Shown: one piece after another, positions 45,762-54,786 of the stretch
Position numbering within the stretch: the first letter of the stretch is position 1
How the letters are laid out: the number at the start of each line of letters is the position of its first letter
DNA from: Limosilactobacillus fastidiosus
GTDB taxonomy: Bacteria > Bacillota > Bacilli > Lactobacillales > Lactobacillaceae
Direction: 5' to 3'
DNA length: 64,000 nucleotides
Assembly (NCBI RefSeq): GCF_014145505.1
Contig: NZ_JACIUZ010000025.1
Span: 48,344 to 112,343, forward strand
Notes under the pieces: model-generated
What the model saw: only the letters and a program-made list of their open reading frames with translations
What the model was told of the DNA's origin: nothing
Database searches by the model: none
Position numbers and translations under genes: made by a program

Positions 45762-46199
45762 TTACTTTTCGTAAACAATAGTTGTTGGCCCATCATTCTC
45801 TAAGTCAACTTTCATTTCAGCACCAAAGTGACCCGTTTCAACATGGACGCCAGTTGCTGCTAACTTTTCATTAAATCGCTGGTAAAGCGGTTCTGCAATT
45901 TCAGGACGGGCAGCCTCTGTAAATCCGGGACGGTTCCCATGTTTAGTATCCGCATATAAAGTGAACTGAGAAATAGAAAGGATTGAGCCATCCACATCCT
46001 GAAGCCCCTTATTCATCTTTCCGTTTTCATCTTCAAAGACCCGCAGATTAACAATCTTGTGAACAAGATATTCTAACTGTTCATCCCCATCATCAGGAGC
46101 AAAACCAACTAGCAGCATGTAACCACGCTTAATTGCACCAACGACTTCTCCATCAATTGAAACTGAGGCATGATTTACCTTTTGCAAAACAACTCGCAT
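45762..46199 (-). CDS. dtd: D-aminoacyl-tRNA deacylase
   Basis: This 145-residue enzyme hydrolyses D-amino acids misattached to tRNA. The active-site [17 protein letters not shown] (about 78-94) and the C-terminal [11 protein letters not shown] (canonical NxGP) are intact. It follows rel by 11 bases in the conserved rel-dtd pair. Confidence 0.96.
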   Translation of the reverse strand: MRVVLQKVNHASVSIDGEVVGAIKRGYMLLVGFAPDDGDEQLEYLVHKIVNLRVFEDENGKMNKGLQDVDGSILSISQFTLYADTKHGNRPGFTEAARPEIAEPLYQRFNEKLAATGVHVETGHFGAEMKVDLENDGPTTIVYEK

Positions 46200-46210
46200 T
46201 GTTCTTCCTC

Positions 46211-48448
46211 CTAACGAATAGTCCGTTTTACCACATAAACATCCTTAATATTCTTTAATGAATCCATAATAAACTGCAATTGTTGAAGGTTGCGAACACC
46301 AATAGTCATACTAATAGTAACCATCTTATTATGATCAACTTTCCCGTTAACTGAGTTGAGGAATTTCGTCGTGTTATTTACCGAACGTAAAACATCATTT
46401 AATAAACCACTTCGGTTATAACCCTGAACCTCAATATTAGAATTATAATTCGTCTTATCACCATTTGGATTTGCCCAGTAAACATGAATAATCCGTTGAC
46501 CGTTTTTTTCAGCAGCCTTAATATTGGGACAATCTGCACGGTGAACGGAAACTCCACGCCCCTTAGTAATGTAGCCAATAATTTCATCACCAGGGATTGG
46601 ACTACAGCAATGACTCAAACGTGTTAATAGATTATCAACACCTTCAACGATGATTCCTTCACTTGTTTCTTTAACCTGTTTCTTTTGTTCGCGTTGGTCA
46701 GGCTTTTCAAGGGTAGCATGATCCTCAAGAACCGCCTTTTCTGCAGCTTGTTTTCGTGAATCTTCCTCTTTTTTTCGCACGTCAGCAGTGAAACGATTGC
46801 GTACTCCCACGGGGGCTAGATCACCAAAGCCAATCGCAGCAAACATATCATCACTAGTTTGATAGTGTATTTGCTGTGCTACTTTTTCAATTTTTTCCTC
46901 AGTCATTAACGAAAATGGATCAAAGCCTGCTTCACGAATTTCCCGCTCAAGCATTTGTTTTCCTTCTTCAATATATTTTTCTCGATCGTGAGCCCGGAAA
47001 AATTGACGAATCTTGTTCCGCGCCCGCCGTGTAGAAACCAAATCAAGCCAATCACGACTTGGCCCCGCAGAAGAGGAAGAAGTCAGAATATCCACAATAT
47101 CCCCTGTTTTGATCTCATAATTCAACGGCACAATCCGCCCGTTAACCTTAGCTCCAGTTGTATGGTTACCAACTTCAGTATGAATTTGGTAGGCCATATC
47201 AAGTGGTCCTGAACCTTGCGGTAGTTCGATTACATCACCCTTTGGCGTAAAAGCATAAACTTTATCGGCAAAAATGTCACTCTGAACACCCTGCATAAAC
47301 TCGTCAGTACCATTACTTTCACTCCGCAACTCAAGAATTTCCTTGACGACGTTTAGCTTTTGACTATCACAAGTTTGCTGAACCCCATTGGTCTTACCTT
47401 CCTTGTATGCCCAGTGAGCAGCAACCCCATATTCCGCAACCTGATGCATATGGTGTGTTCTTATTTGAACTTCAAGGGGCTTACCACCGGGCCCCATAAT
47501 TGTGGTATGTAAAGACTGGTAGCCATTCGCCTTAGGCATCGCAATATAATCTTTGAACCTGCCCGGCATCGGCTTCCAATTAGTATGGATAGCCCCTAAT
47601 GCAGCATAGCAATCTCGAATTGAATCAACAACAATCCGCACAGCAAGCAAGTCATAGATTTGGCTAAACTGCTTATGTTGGTTGACCATCTTCCGGTAAA
47701 TTGAATAAATATGCTTAGGCCGACCGTAAATTTCAACATCTGAACCTAATTTAAGATCACTAATTGCCCTTTTAATTTCCGTGATCGCTTCATCAATGTA
47801 TTCTACTCGTTGATCTCGTCGTGAATTCATCAAATGAACAATCCGGTAATATTGTTGCGGATTAAGGTAACGGAGGGAAAGATCTTCTAATTCCCACTTA
47901 ATAGTGCTAATTCCTAGTCGATCAGCAATTGGTGCATAAATTTCTAACGTTTCATTTGAAATTCGTCGTTGCTTATCGGGCCGCAAATGTTGCAAAGTTC
48001 GCATATTATGCAGCCGATCAGCAAGTTTGACAATCATCACCCGAATATCTTTTGACATTGCAAGGAGTAGTTTCCGGTGGGTAGCAGCCATTTGCTCTTT
48101 ATTTGATTTATACTGAATTTTTCCTAACTTAGTATCTCCATCAACAATTAGGGCAATCGTTGGTCCAAAAATCTCCTTAATGTCGCCTAAAGTTGCTCCA
48201 GTATCTTCAACAATATCATGAAGGTATCCTGCACAGACAGTTTCTGGATCCATATGCAGCTCAGCTAAGATGCCAGCTACTTGAATTGGGTGGATAATGT
48301 ACGGTTCTCCCGATTTTCGCCGCTGATCATGATGACAAATAGAAGCAAAACGGTAGGCCCGTTCAACCAATGCAACATGTTCATCATTCATATATGAAGA
48401 AACCTTTTTAAGGACGTCTTCATGTGATAATTCTTTAACTTCTGACAA
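46211..48448 (-). CDS. rel: Bifunctional (p)ppGpp synthetase/hydrolase Rel
   Basis: A long RSH enzyme of about 745 residues controlling the stringent response. The HD hydrolase domain has HDIVEDTG. The synthetase domain has [16 protein letters not shown] residues ([13 protein letters not shown]) and [14 protein letters not shown] ([17 protein letters not shown]), a conserved Cys region ([10 protein letters not shown]) and a C-terminal ACT domain follow. The start is TTG at 48448, 8 bases after GGAGG; a TTG five codons upstream overlaps that site. Typical Firmicutes neighbour order prmA-rsmE-rel-dtd, here with one small membrane gene inserted. Confidence 0.96.
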   Translation of the reverse strand: MSEVKELSHEDVLKKVSSYMNDEHVALVERAYRFASICHHDQRRKSGEPYIIHPIQVAGILAELHMDPETVCAGYLHDIVEDTGATLGDIKEIFGPTIALIVDGDTKLGKIQYKSNKEQMAATHRKLLLAMSKDIRVMIVKLADRLHNMRTLQHLRPDKQRRISNETLEIYAPIADRLGISTIKWELEDLSLRYLNPQQYYRIVHLMNSRRDQRVEYIDEAITEIKRAISDLKLGSDVEIYGRPKHIYSIYRKMVNQHKQFSQIYDLLAVRIVVDSIRDCYAALGAIHTNWKPMPGRFKDYIAMPKANGYQSLHTTIMGPGGKPLEVQIRTHHMHQVAEYGVAAHWAYKEGKTNGVQQTCDSQKLNVVKEILELRSESNGTDEFMQGVQSDIFADKVYAFTPKGDVIELPQGSGPLDMAYQIHTEVGNHTTGAKVNGRIVPLNYEIKTGDIVDILTSSSSAGPSRDWLDLVSTRRARNKIRQFFRAHDREKYIEEGKQMLEREIREAGFDPFSLMTEEKIEKVAQQIHYQTSDDMFAAIGFGDLAPVGVRNRFTADVRKKEEDSRKQAAEKAVLEDHATLEKPDQREQKKQVKETSEGIIVEGVDNLLTRLSHCCSPIPGDEIIGYITKGRGVSVHRADCPNIKAAEKNGQRIIHVYWANPNGDKTNYNSNIEVQGYNRSGLLNDVLRSVNNTTKFLNSVNGKVDHNKMVTISMTIGVRNLQQLQFIMDSLKNIKDVYVVKRTIR

Positions 48449-48469
48449 TATGCTACCCTCCAATCACGA

Positions 48470-48814
48470 TTAATCTTTTTGGCTTTGGGAATTAATTGAC
48501 CATGCCAAATAAGTAACTCCTAGGTAAAATAAGGCAAAATAAATAGTATATCTAGGCATGAATAGGTAAGAAATGATGAAGTATAGAATTGGGAATATTA
48601 GCATATTCCACCACTTCAGATTATGCTTTTCAATGTACTGACCAATCCAAATACTAAAAAGCATATTAATGAAGAATAGGAATAATCCAACCATCCATAC
48701 ACGATGAATTAAATAAATCTTATCACTAAAAAGTGGCAGGATAATCCCAAAAAAGATACTCCATCCCCATACAACAACCCATGTCTTACTTTCAACTTTT
48801 TTAAGCCAATCCAT
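48470..48814 (-). CDS. Small polytopic membrane protein of unknown function
   Basis: A 114-residue protein with four predicted transmembrane helices (about 11-30, 36-57, 66-84, 88-107). It is rich in Trp, Tyr and Ile. No known domain is recognised. It sits between rsmE and rel in the same direction, 49 bases after rsmE's upstream end and 21 bases before the rel start, so it may be co-transcribed with rel. Probably a lactobacillus-specific family. Confidence 0.65.
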   Translation of the reverse strand: MDWLKKVESKTWVVVWGWSIFFGIILPLFSDKIYLIHRVWMVGLFLFFINMLFSIWIGQYIEKHNLKWWNMLIFPILYFIISYLFMPRYTIYFALFYLGVTYLAWSINSQSQKD

Positions 48815-48863
48815 AAACTAACTTCCTATACATATATGATGAGAATAATTGTACCACAAACTA

Positions 48864-49616
48864 TCAGTTATTCCCTGATAATTCGGTAACAAATGAAACG
48901 GTTGCCAAAAAATATAAGGGAGCCGTTTCAGTACGAAGAATTCGTGGTCCTAACCCAACAGGCATCACTTTATTTTCTTCCATTATGTTAACTTCTGCCG
49001 AACTCAAACCACCTTCAGGCCCAAAAATTGCCAAGACCGAATCACCCTTAGCTAATTTAGACAAGGACTGGAAAAGTCGACTACTTTCTCCCTCTTTTGC
49101 CGATTCTTCCCAAGCAACTAGTCTAGTAGTTGCTGGATAGTTAGCAAGTAATTCTTTTAGTGAAGGACAATATTCAACTTGTGGTTTAGCATTCCGGTGG
49201 GATTGTTCAGCCGCTGCATCCGCAATTTTCTGAAGACGGGTAATCTTTCGTGATTGCTTCTGACTATTCCAGTGACTAATTGAACGCTCAGCTTCAAAAA
49301 AAATAATTTTGTTAGCCCCAAGTTCCGTTCCCTTTTGTACGATTAATTCTGGTTTCTCCTTAGTTTTTGGCAACCCACACGCAAGGATTACTTTTACAGG
49401 AAGTTCACTATCCTTACCAATTTTCTTTATGAGGCTAGCTGTTGCCTCTGGCTTTATGGAAACTAATTCTGCAAGATAAGCTTGGCGATCTGCGAACACT
49501 AATTCAAATTTAGTACCAATAGTTGCACGAAGAACAGTAATCAGGTGATGAGCTACCTCTTGTGGCAACTCAACTATTTCTTCTACCTTAGCTTGATCTA
49601 TAAAGTAGCGTTGCAT
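48864..49616 (-). CDS. rsmE: 16S rRNA (uracil(1498)-N3)-methyltransferase
   Basis: This 250-residue SPOUT-fold enzyme methylates U1498 of 16S rRNA. The knotted SAM site has IFGPEGGLSSAEV (about 195-207) and LGPRILRTETAPL (about 221-233). It shares one base with the prmA stop codon (TAATG), a conserved pair. Confidence 0.95.
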   Translation of the reverse strand: MQRYFIDQAKVEEIVELPQEVAHHLITVLRATIGTKFELVFADRQAYLAELVSIKPEATASLIKKIGKDSELPVKVILACGLPKTKEKPELIVQKGTELGANKIIFFEAERSISHWNSQKQSRKITRLQKIADAAAEQSHRNAKPQVEYCPSLKELLANYPATTRLVAWEESAKEGESSRLFQSLSKLAKGDSVLAIFGPEGGLSSAEVNIMEENKVMPVGLGPRILRTETAPLYFLATVSFVTELSGNN

Positions 49617-50578
49617 TATTCTTCCCCTTCTGCTGACTTATGGGCAATGATCCCATACCAATCCTTCATTCGTAACTTCTGATCAATAACAAAATGGTGC
49701 TTCATTAACTCTTGTTCCACTAGAGCTACTTTATCTTTTATAATTCCAGAAACAAGGAACTGACCACCTGGCTTTAAATTCTCAAAAGCTTGTGGTACCA
49801 ACGGAATAATAATTTCAGCAAGAATATTGGCAACTATTAAGTCTGCTTGAGTGTGGATCCCATCAAGCAGACTATTAACACCAACTTTCACATCAGCCGC
49901 AGCCGGATTTAAGGCAATATTCTTCTTTGCGGAACGAACAGCAACTTCATCAACGTCATAAGCTTCTACCTTACCAACACCAAGTTGCTTAGCCGCAATA
50001 CTTAAAACTCCTGAACCGGTCCCAACATCAATCATTGATTCACCACCACGAACCACGATTTCTAATGCTTCTAACATTAACCGTGTTGTGGGGTGTGTCC
50101 CTGTCCCAAAAGCCATTCCTGGATCCAAAATAATTAATTTTTCATTGGTAGCTTGCTGTTGATAATTTTCCCATTGGGGGACAATCGTTAATTGGTTAGT
50201 CACGCGTAATGGGTGATAGTACTTTTGCCAAACAGTTGCCCAATCTTTATTATTAACAGCTTCGGAAACAACAACTCCTGCTCCCGGATCAAGCTGATAT
50301 TCCTTTAGTTTATTTACTTTTTCCTGAATTGTTGAAACTAATTCTGGAAAAAAAATATTTTGCGGGAAATATCCTGTCACTGCAGCACCACTTTCACGGT
50401 GAGGAATCTTTTCTGGATCAATAATCTCGCCATGTTTACCATAACGTCCTGGCTTTAAGTTAGCAAAATCTTTGGCATCGTCAATTTGTACCCCAACTGC
50501 CCCTTCACTAGTTAAAATATAACTTACTGCTTCTACTGCTTCACTAGAGCTAACAACTTTTATTGCTGTCCAATCCAT
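49616..50578 (-). CDS. prmA: Ribosomal protein L11 methyltransferase
   Basis: This 320-residue enzyme trimethylates L11 using SAM. The N-terminal L11-binding domain is followed by [17 protein letters not shown] (about 151-167) and [15 protein letters not shown] (SAM motif, about 182-196), then VANILAEII. It is downstream of the unknown 99-residue gene but separated by a terminator. Confidence 0.96.
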   Translation of the reverse strand: MDWTAIKVVSSSEAVEAVSYILTSEGAVGVQIDDAKDFANLKPGRYGKHGEIIDPEKIPHRESGAAVTGYFPQNIFFPELVSTIQEKVNKLKEYQLDPGAGVVVSEAVNNKDWATVWQKYYHPLRVTNQLTIVPQWENYQQQATNEKLIILDPGMAFGTGTHPTTRLMLEALEIVVRGGESMIDVGTGSGVLSIAAKQLGVGKVEAYDVDEVAVRSAKKNIALNPAAADVKVGVNSLLDGIHTQADLIVANILAEIIIPLVPQAFENLKPGGQFLVSGIIKDKVALVEQELMKHHFVIDQKLRMKDWYGIIAHKSAEGEE

Positions 50579-50596
50579 ATTCTTCTCCTTTATAAA

Positions 50597-50627
50597 TAAA
50601 AAGTGACCACCAACATGATGGTCACAA
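50597..50627 (-). terminator. Terminator of the 99-residue unknown gene
   Basis: TGTGACC and GGTCAC(T) arms around a 10-base loop, followed by five T on the minus strand, just upstream of prmA. Confidence 0.85.
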
Positions 50628-50672
50628 TATCTCGCTCACCTATTCTTCAGTTTCGAAATCAACAGGCCGCGA

Positions 50673-50972
50673 TTAGTTCTCCTTATCACCCTTATTACCA
50701 AAGTGACTCTTTAAATACTCAATTAAGTCAGCCTCAGTTTTAAAAATCCGCGGATGATGTTGGTGGTGCAGGCGAACATCAATTTCATTAATTTTCAGTC
50801 GCCCGGTCCATGTATGGGAGTAGCGAATGATTACCCGATTGTTCAACCGATGTTTACCGAAACGGAAAACGTACACATGCTGAGGTGTCATCATCGGCCG
50901 AATGTATTCTTTTTTATACATTAAGTCGTTGTCACGCATAAAACGCTTCGTTTGATTCAACACGGTAATCAC
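50673..50972 (-). CDS. Conserved small basic protein of unknown function
   Basis: A 99-residue soluble protein rich in His, Arg and Lys (e.g. DVRLHHQHHPRIFKTEADLI near 65-84). The centre looks like beta strands (HVYVFRFGKHRLNNRVIIRY). No membrane segment or known domain. GGAGGTGATT precedes its ATG by 6 bases, a strong site. It is monocistronic with its own terminator. I do not recognise the family; a nucleic-acid or metal role would fit the composition but is speculative. Confidence 0.65.
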   Translation of the reverse strand: MITVLNQTKRFMRDNDLMYKKEYIRPMMTPQHVYVFRFGKHRLNNRVIIRYSHTWTGRLKINEIDVRLHHQHHPRIFKTEADLIEYLKSHFGNKGDKEN

Positions 50973-51071
50973 CTCCTCCTTTAATCAAATCATTAACATA
51001 TGTTTTATTTTATCACATGCTTAAGATTGTGCAAAAGGTTAACCAGAATTAATCTTTTAAATTTTAAACAA

Positions 51072-51080
51072 TGCTATAAT
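51072..51080 (+). promoter_or_regulatory. Extended -10 promoter of the small membrane protein
   Basis: TGCTATAAT is a perfect extended -10 element, 35 bases upstream of the TTG start. No good -35 is seen. Confidence 0.6.
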
Positions 51081-51114
51081 TTCTTCAGCTTTAAGCTTAG
51101 GAGGTTAATTAAGG

Positions 51115-51294
51115 TTGGGAATTCTAATCACATTATTACTTTTATGGTTCTTATGGAAATTAGGCCTGTTCACCCTTAAAATTTTGGGGGTACTCTTAGT
51201 AATTTTTGCGGTTGGCTTTCTTTTTCACATTTTATTAATTCCAGTAATCATAATTGCAATTCTGGTAATTATAATCGGCAGTCTTCAACCATAA
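51115..51294 (+). CDS. Short hydrophobic membrane protein (TTG start)
   Basis: A 59-residue protein starting at TTG 51115, 10 bases after AGGAGG. The sequence opens MGILITLLLLWFLWKLGLF and ends IIIGSLQP. It is almost wholly hydrophobic, with probably two transmembrane helices (about 2-32 and 33-56). No ATG is available, so gene finders may miss it. A promoter and a strong ribosome-binding site argue it is real. Located directly upstream of ldh; function unknown. It looks like the small hydrophobic lactobacillus proteins often left unannotated. Confidence 0.65.
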   Translation: MGILITLLLLWFLWKLGLFTLKILGVLLVIFAVGFLFHILLIPVIIIAILVIIIGSLQP

Positions 51295-51368
51295 TTACGA
51301 TTAATTAGTGAATAATATAGATAAAAAATGACAATAATTCTAAATTTAATAGCTTTTTTCACCTGGAA

Positions 51369-51377
51369 TGTTATAAT
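51369..51377 (+). promoter_or_regulatory. Extended -10 promoter of ldh
   Basis: TGTTATAAT, an extended -10 element, 62 bases upstream of the ldh ATG. No clear -35 is present, in line with extended -10 promoters. Confidence 0.7.
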
Positions 51378-51382
51378 TAACC

Positions 51383-51400
51383 ATGTGAGAGAAATCTCAA
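51383..51400. promoter_or_regulatory. Candidate Rex operator at ldh
   Basis: ATGTGA-N6-TCTCAA matches the Rex consensus TTGTGA-N6-TCACAA at 10 of 12 positions. It overlaps the expected transcription start just after the -10 element. Rex represses fermentation genes when NADH/NAD+ is low, and ldh is a classical target. Confidence 0.5.
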
Positions 51401-51420
51401 ATAGCATATTTACTGGATGA

Positions 51421-52395
<975 letters not shown>

Positions 52396-52415
52396 TCAAT
52401 TCTTAATTAGTTAAA

Positions 52416-52448
52416 TAAAAAGAGTTCGGAAAAATCCGAACTCTTTTT
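52416..52448. terminator. Terminator of ldh (shared with convergent transporter gene)
   Basis: AAAAAGAGTTCGGA and TCCGAACTCTTTTT form a perfect stem around a 4-base AAAA loop. Confidence 0.93.
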
Positions 52449-52458
52449 TGGTTTTAAA

Positions 52459-53391
52459 TTAATTAATATCTATATTGGCTTCTAGTTTCTTCTTTCTCCC
52501 TGCTTGAAGAACATAAATTGCAATGATAACCAATGCGATCCCAAGAATTTCCACTAAAGTTAAATGGAGATTAAAGAAGATCACACTCAGTAACGAAGTC
52601 GTAATTGGCTGTAATGCGTCCATAATACTAACAACATCTGAAGGAGCATAGCGAGTAGCAAGCATTAATAAACTAAAAGGCAAGATTGTCCCAAAAAGAA
52701 CGACAGTCGCTACTGAGGCAACCAGTTCGCCACTGAGTTTGGGAGGATTAACCCAAAATGGCCGATAAATATTAAATAGGAAACTAGCAATGATTGTCCC
52801 CCATCCCAGCACAACAACTGGCGGGTTAGAATCAGCGGCTTTTTGCGGCAAGACAACGTAAAATGCTGCTGTAATCCCGGAACCTAATCCCCATAATAGT
52901 GAGCCCATTGGAATATCTAGCTGAGTAAAGTTTCCCTTGGTTAATGCAAAGAAAACTCCAATTAACGCTAACCCAAAGGCAATTAAATCACTCCGGAGGG
53001 GGCGACGATGCTTAAAGATAACTCCCCCAAGAACAATAAAAAGTGGCGAAAGGTACTGCAAGATAGTTGACGCGGAAGCATTCCCAGTTTGAATAGAATA
53101 GTAGAAAGTCAAGAGGTTAGCCATTAATCCAAAGATTGCATAGGTAATGACAGAAATTGCAGTATCACGACGTTGAAAAACATTAAAAGTCTTTTTTCCA
53201 TACATAAAGCCACTGATTACAAGCAAAATAATTCCAGCAGCAAACGTTCGAATAGAAAGCATCCACGTCGCTGGGATTGCTAGGTTCTGAGATATTAGCT
53301 GGAGAGTGGTCCCCGAAATCCCCCACATTATTGATGCAGTTGCTGCAATGATAATCCCCTTTACTATTGGATTACTTGTTTTCTTCATCAT
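52459..53391 (-). CDS. DMT-family transporter (EamA)
   Basis: This 310-residue membrane protein has about ten helices arranged as two EamA repeats (residues about 8-150 and 160-300). The first opens IIAATASIMWGISGTTLQLI. Each repeat ends in a helix with the typical small-residue pattern. The drug/metabolite transporter superfamily exports metabolites or amino acids; the substrate is unknown. It lies downstream of dnaD where nth is often found in Firmicutes. Confidence 0.88.
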   Translation of the reverse strand: MMKKTSNPIVKGIIIAATASIMWGISGTTLQLISQNLAIPATWMLSIRTFAAGIILLVISGFMYGKKTFNVFQRRDTAISVITYAIFGLMANLLTFYYSIQTGNASASTILQYLSPLFIVLGGVIFKHRRPLRSDLIAFGLALIGVFFALTKGNFTQLDIPMGSLLWGLGSGITAAFYVVLPQKAADSNPPVVVLGWGTIIASFLFNIYRPFWVNPPKLSGELVASVATVVLFGTILPFSLLMLATRYAPSDVVSIMDALQPITTSLLSVIFFNLHLTLVEILGIALVIIAIYVLQAGRKKKLEANIDIN

Positions 53392-53414
53392 AAAGTACCC
53401 TTCTTCCTCTTAAA

Positions 53415-54140
53415 TTATTTATTCTTTTGTTGGGTATTCAAATTAAAAATTGGAATTTTAGGCCCCTGAATTTCTCTTGGTTCTTGATGTGAATAATTGT
53501 TTTGCGATTTTCGTTCTTCAAATCGACGCTCATGTTCCTGAATATCATGAACCGATTTTAGTCCCTGCCTGGACCAATTTCTTAAGATCCGGTCCATATA
53601 CTGAAGACTTAAAGCATTGTTCATTACCGCTTGCCTTAACGCTAAATCAATAATTGATCCTGAATAATGATCACGATCAATCCAATCATTAACGATCTGC
53701 ATTTCCATTGGCGATAATGGCCGCCCGACTTCAGCTTCAATCTTATTAAACGTCATCTTTCGTTGATTACTAATTTTAGTTTCAACCTTTTCAACCGCCT
53801 CTTGTTCATTAAAGGCACCGATCTTATTAATTAGTGGGGTAAAATCCCAAAAGGCATCTTCCTTCCCATCAGCTAATTTTCGCATCTGTTGGACAACCAG
53901 CTTATTACTCATCATTTGATGTAAAAGATCAAAAACTTGATTTTCATCCGTTTGAAGATGGCGAGCAATTTGACGAATATCAGGATCAATAATTCCCCGA
54001 TCAAGGTAAGATTTAAATTCAAGGTAGACAACTAACTGAGCTGTTGACATCCCCAATTCATGATAATGATGAAGAAGAATATTACTAATAGTTGTCTCCC
54101 CAGCATTAAGGTATTGAACTAATGGATTATTTTCAGTCAT
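53415..54140 (-). CDS. dnaD: DNA replication initiation protein DnaD
   Basis: This 241-residue protein has an N-terminal winged-helix oligomerisation domain (about 15-115) and a C-terminal DnaD/DnaB2 domain (about 135-205; EAEVGRPLSPMEMQIVNDWI and ILRNWSRQGLKSV). It helps load the replicative helicase in Firmicutes. The tail is hydrophilic. It is preceded by a terminator, so it should have a separate promoter. Confidence 0.94.
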   Translation of the reverse strand: MTENNPLVQYLNAGETTISNILLHHYHELGMSTAQLVVYLEFKSYLDRGIIDPDIRQIARHLQTDENQVFDLLHQMMSNKLVVQQMRKLADGKEDAFWDFTPLINKIGAFNEQEAVEKVETKISNQRKMTFNKIEAEVGRPLSPMEMQIVNDWIDRDHYSGSIIDLALRQAVMNNALSLQYMDRILRNWSRQGLKSVHDIQEHERRFEERKSQNNYSHQEPREIQGPKIPIFNLNTQQKNK

Positions 54141-54165
54141 TATGAACCCCCTTAATAAATTTAAC

Positions 54166-54212
54166 CAAAAAAGATAAGGGTGTAGCGATCAAAGATCGTC
54201 CCCCTATCTTTA
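54166..54212 (-). terminator. Terminator of the dinG-tseB operon
   Basis: AAAGATAGGGG pairs with CCCTTATCTTT and an inner GATC/GATC-type stem (CGATC...GATCG), followed by six T on the minus strand. Confidence 0.87.
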
Positions 54213-54216
54213 TAAA

Positions 54217-54735
54217 TTACAGATTATTAATTGATTGAATAACTTTACCTGTCTTAAAGTTAACTAATTCATAACATAATTGGCCCTTTTGATTACGGTA
54301 AGTAACTTCCCAGACTACCTTATCATTAAAAACACCAGGCGCCACTTTTAAAACCTTTTGTGGATTATACTTTTGACGAACTTGTTGAATTACTTGCTGT
54401 GCTGTTAGGCCACTATTTTGTTTCAACACCCGAACGTTACCACCGTGCTGAGGAACAATTACCAGTATCGGTTGATCTTTATCATTCTTCCCCGCAATAG
54501 TGTAATAAGTACTTTCACGATTGTAAATATAGAAGCTCTCTGGATCTTTAAGGTGAGCATACTTTTTTGCAATAGAAACTGTTTGTCGTCTGGCTGCCGA
54601 ACGTGGCTGATTACTAATGAGGTAAAAGATCCCCATAATAACGATAATTGCCACAATGACAATTAAAAGATTACGAATCGTTTGTCCAGTAGAACGATTT
54701 TGTCTGTCACGCTGGACCTCACGACGACTTTGCAT
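54217..54735 (-). CDS. tseB: TseB-like cell-wall elongation regulator (YpmB, DUF5590)
   Basis: A 172-residue protein with a basic cytoplasmic head, one transmembrane helix (about 22-42, LLIVIVAIIVIMGIFYLI) and an extracellular domain containing a PepSY-like repeat (KVVWEVTYRNQKGQLCYELV, near 140-160). This matches YpmB/TseB, which acts on class A/B PBPs in B. subtilis. The dinG-ypmB order is conserved. The ATG at 54735 follows GAGGGG; a longer frame is rejected. Confidence 0.85.
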   Translation of the reverse strand: MQSRREVQRDRQNRSTGQTIRNLLIVIVAIIVIMGIFYLISNQPRSAARRQTVSIAKKYAHLKDPESFYIYNRESTYYTIAGKNDKDQPILVIVPQHGGNVRVLKQNSGLTAQQVIQQVRQKYNPQKVLKVAPGVFNDKVVWEVTYRNQKGQLCYELVNFKTGKVIQSINNL

Positions 54736-54786
54736 GTAACTTCCCCTCTTTAAATTCATTAATCTTAAAAATTATACCAGAAATTT

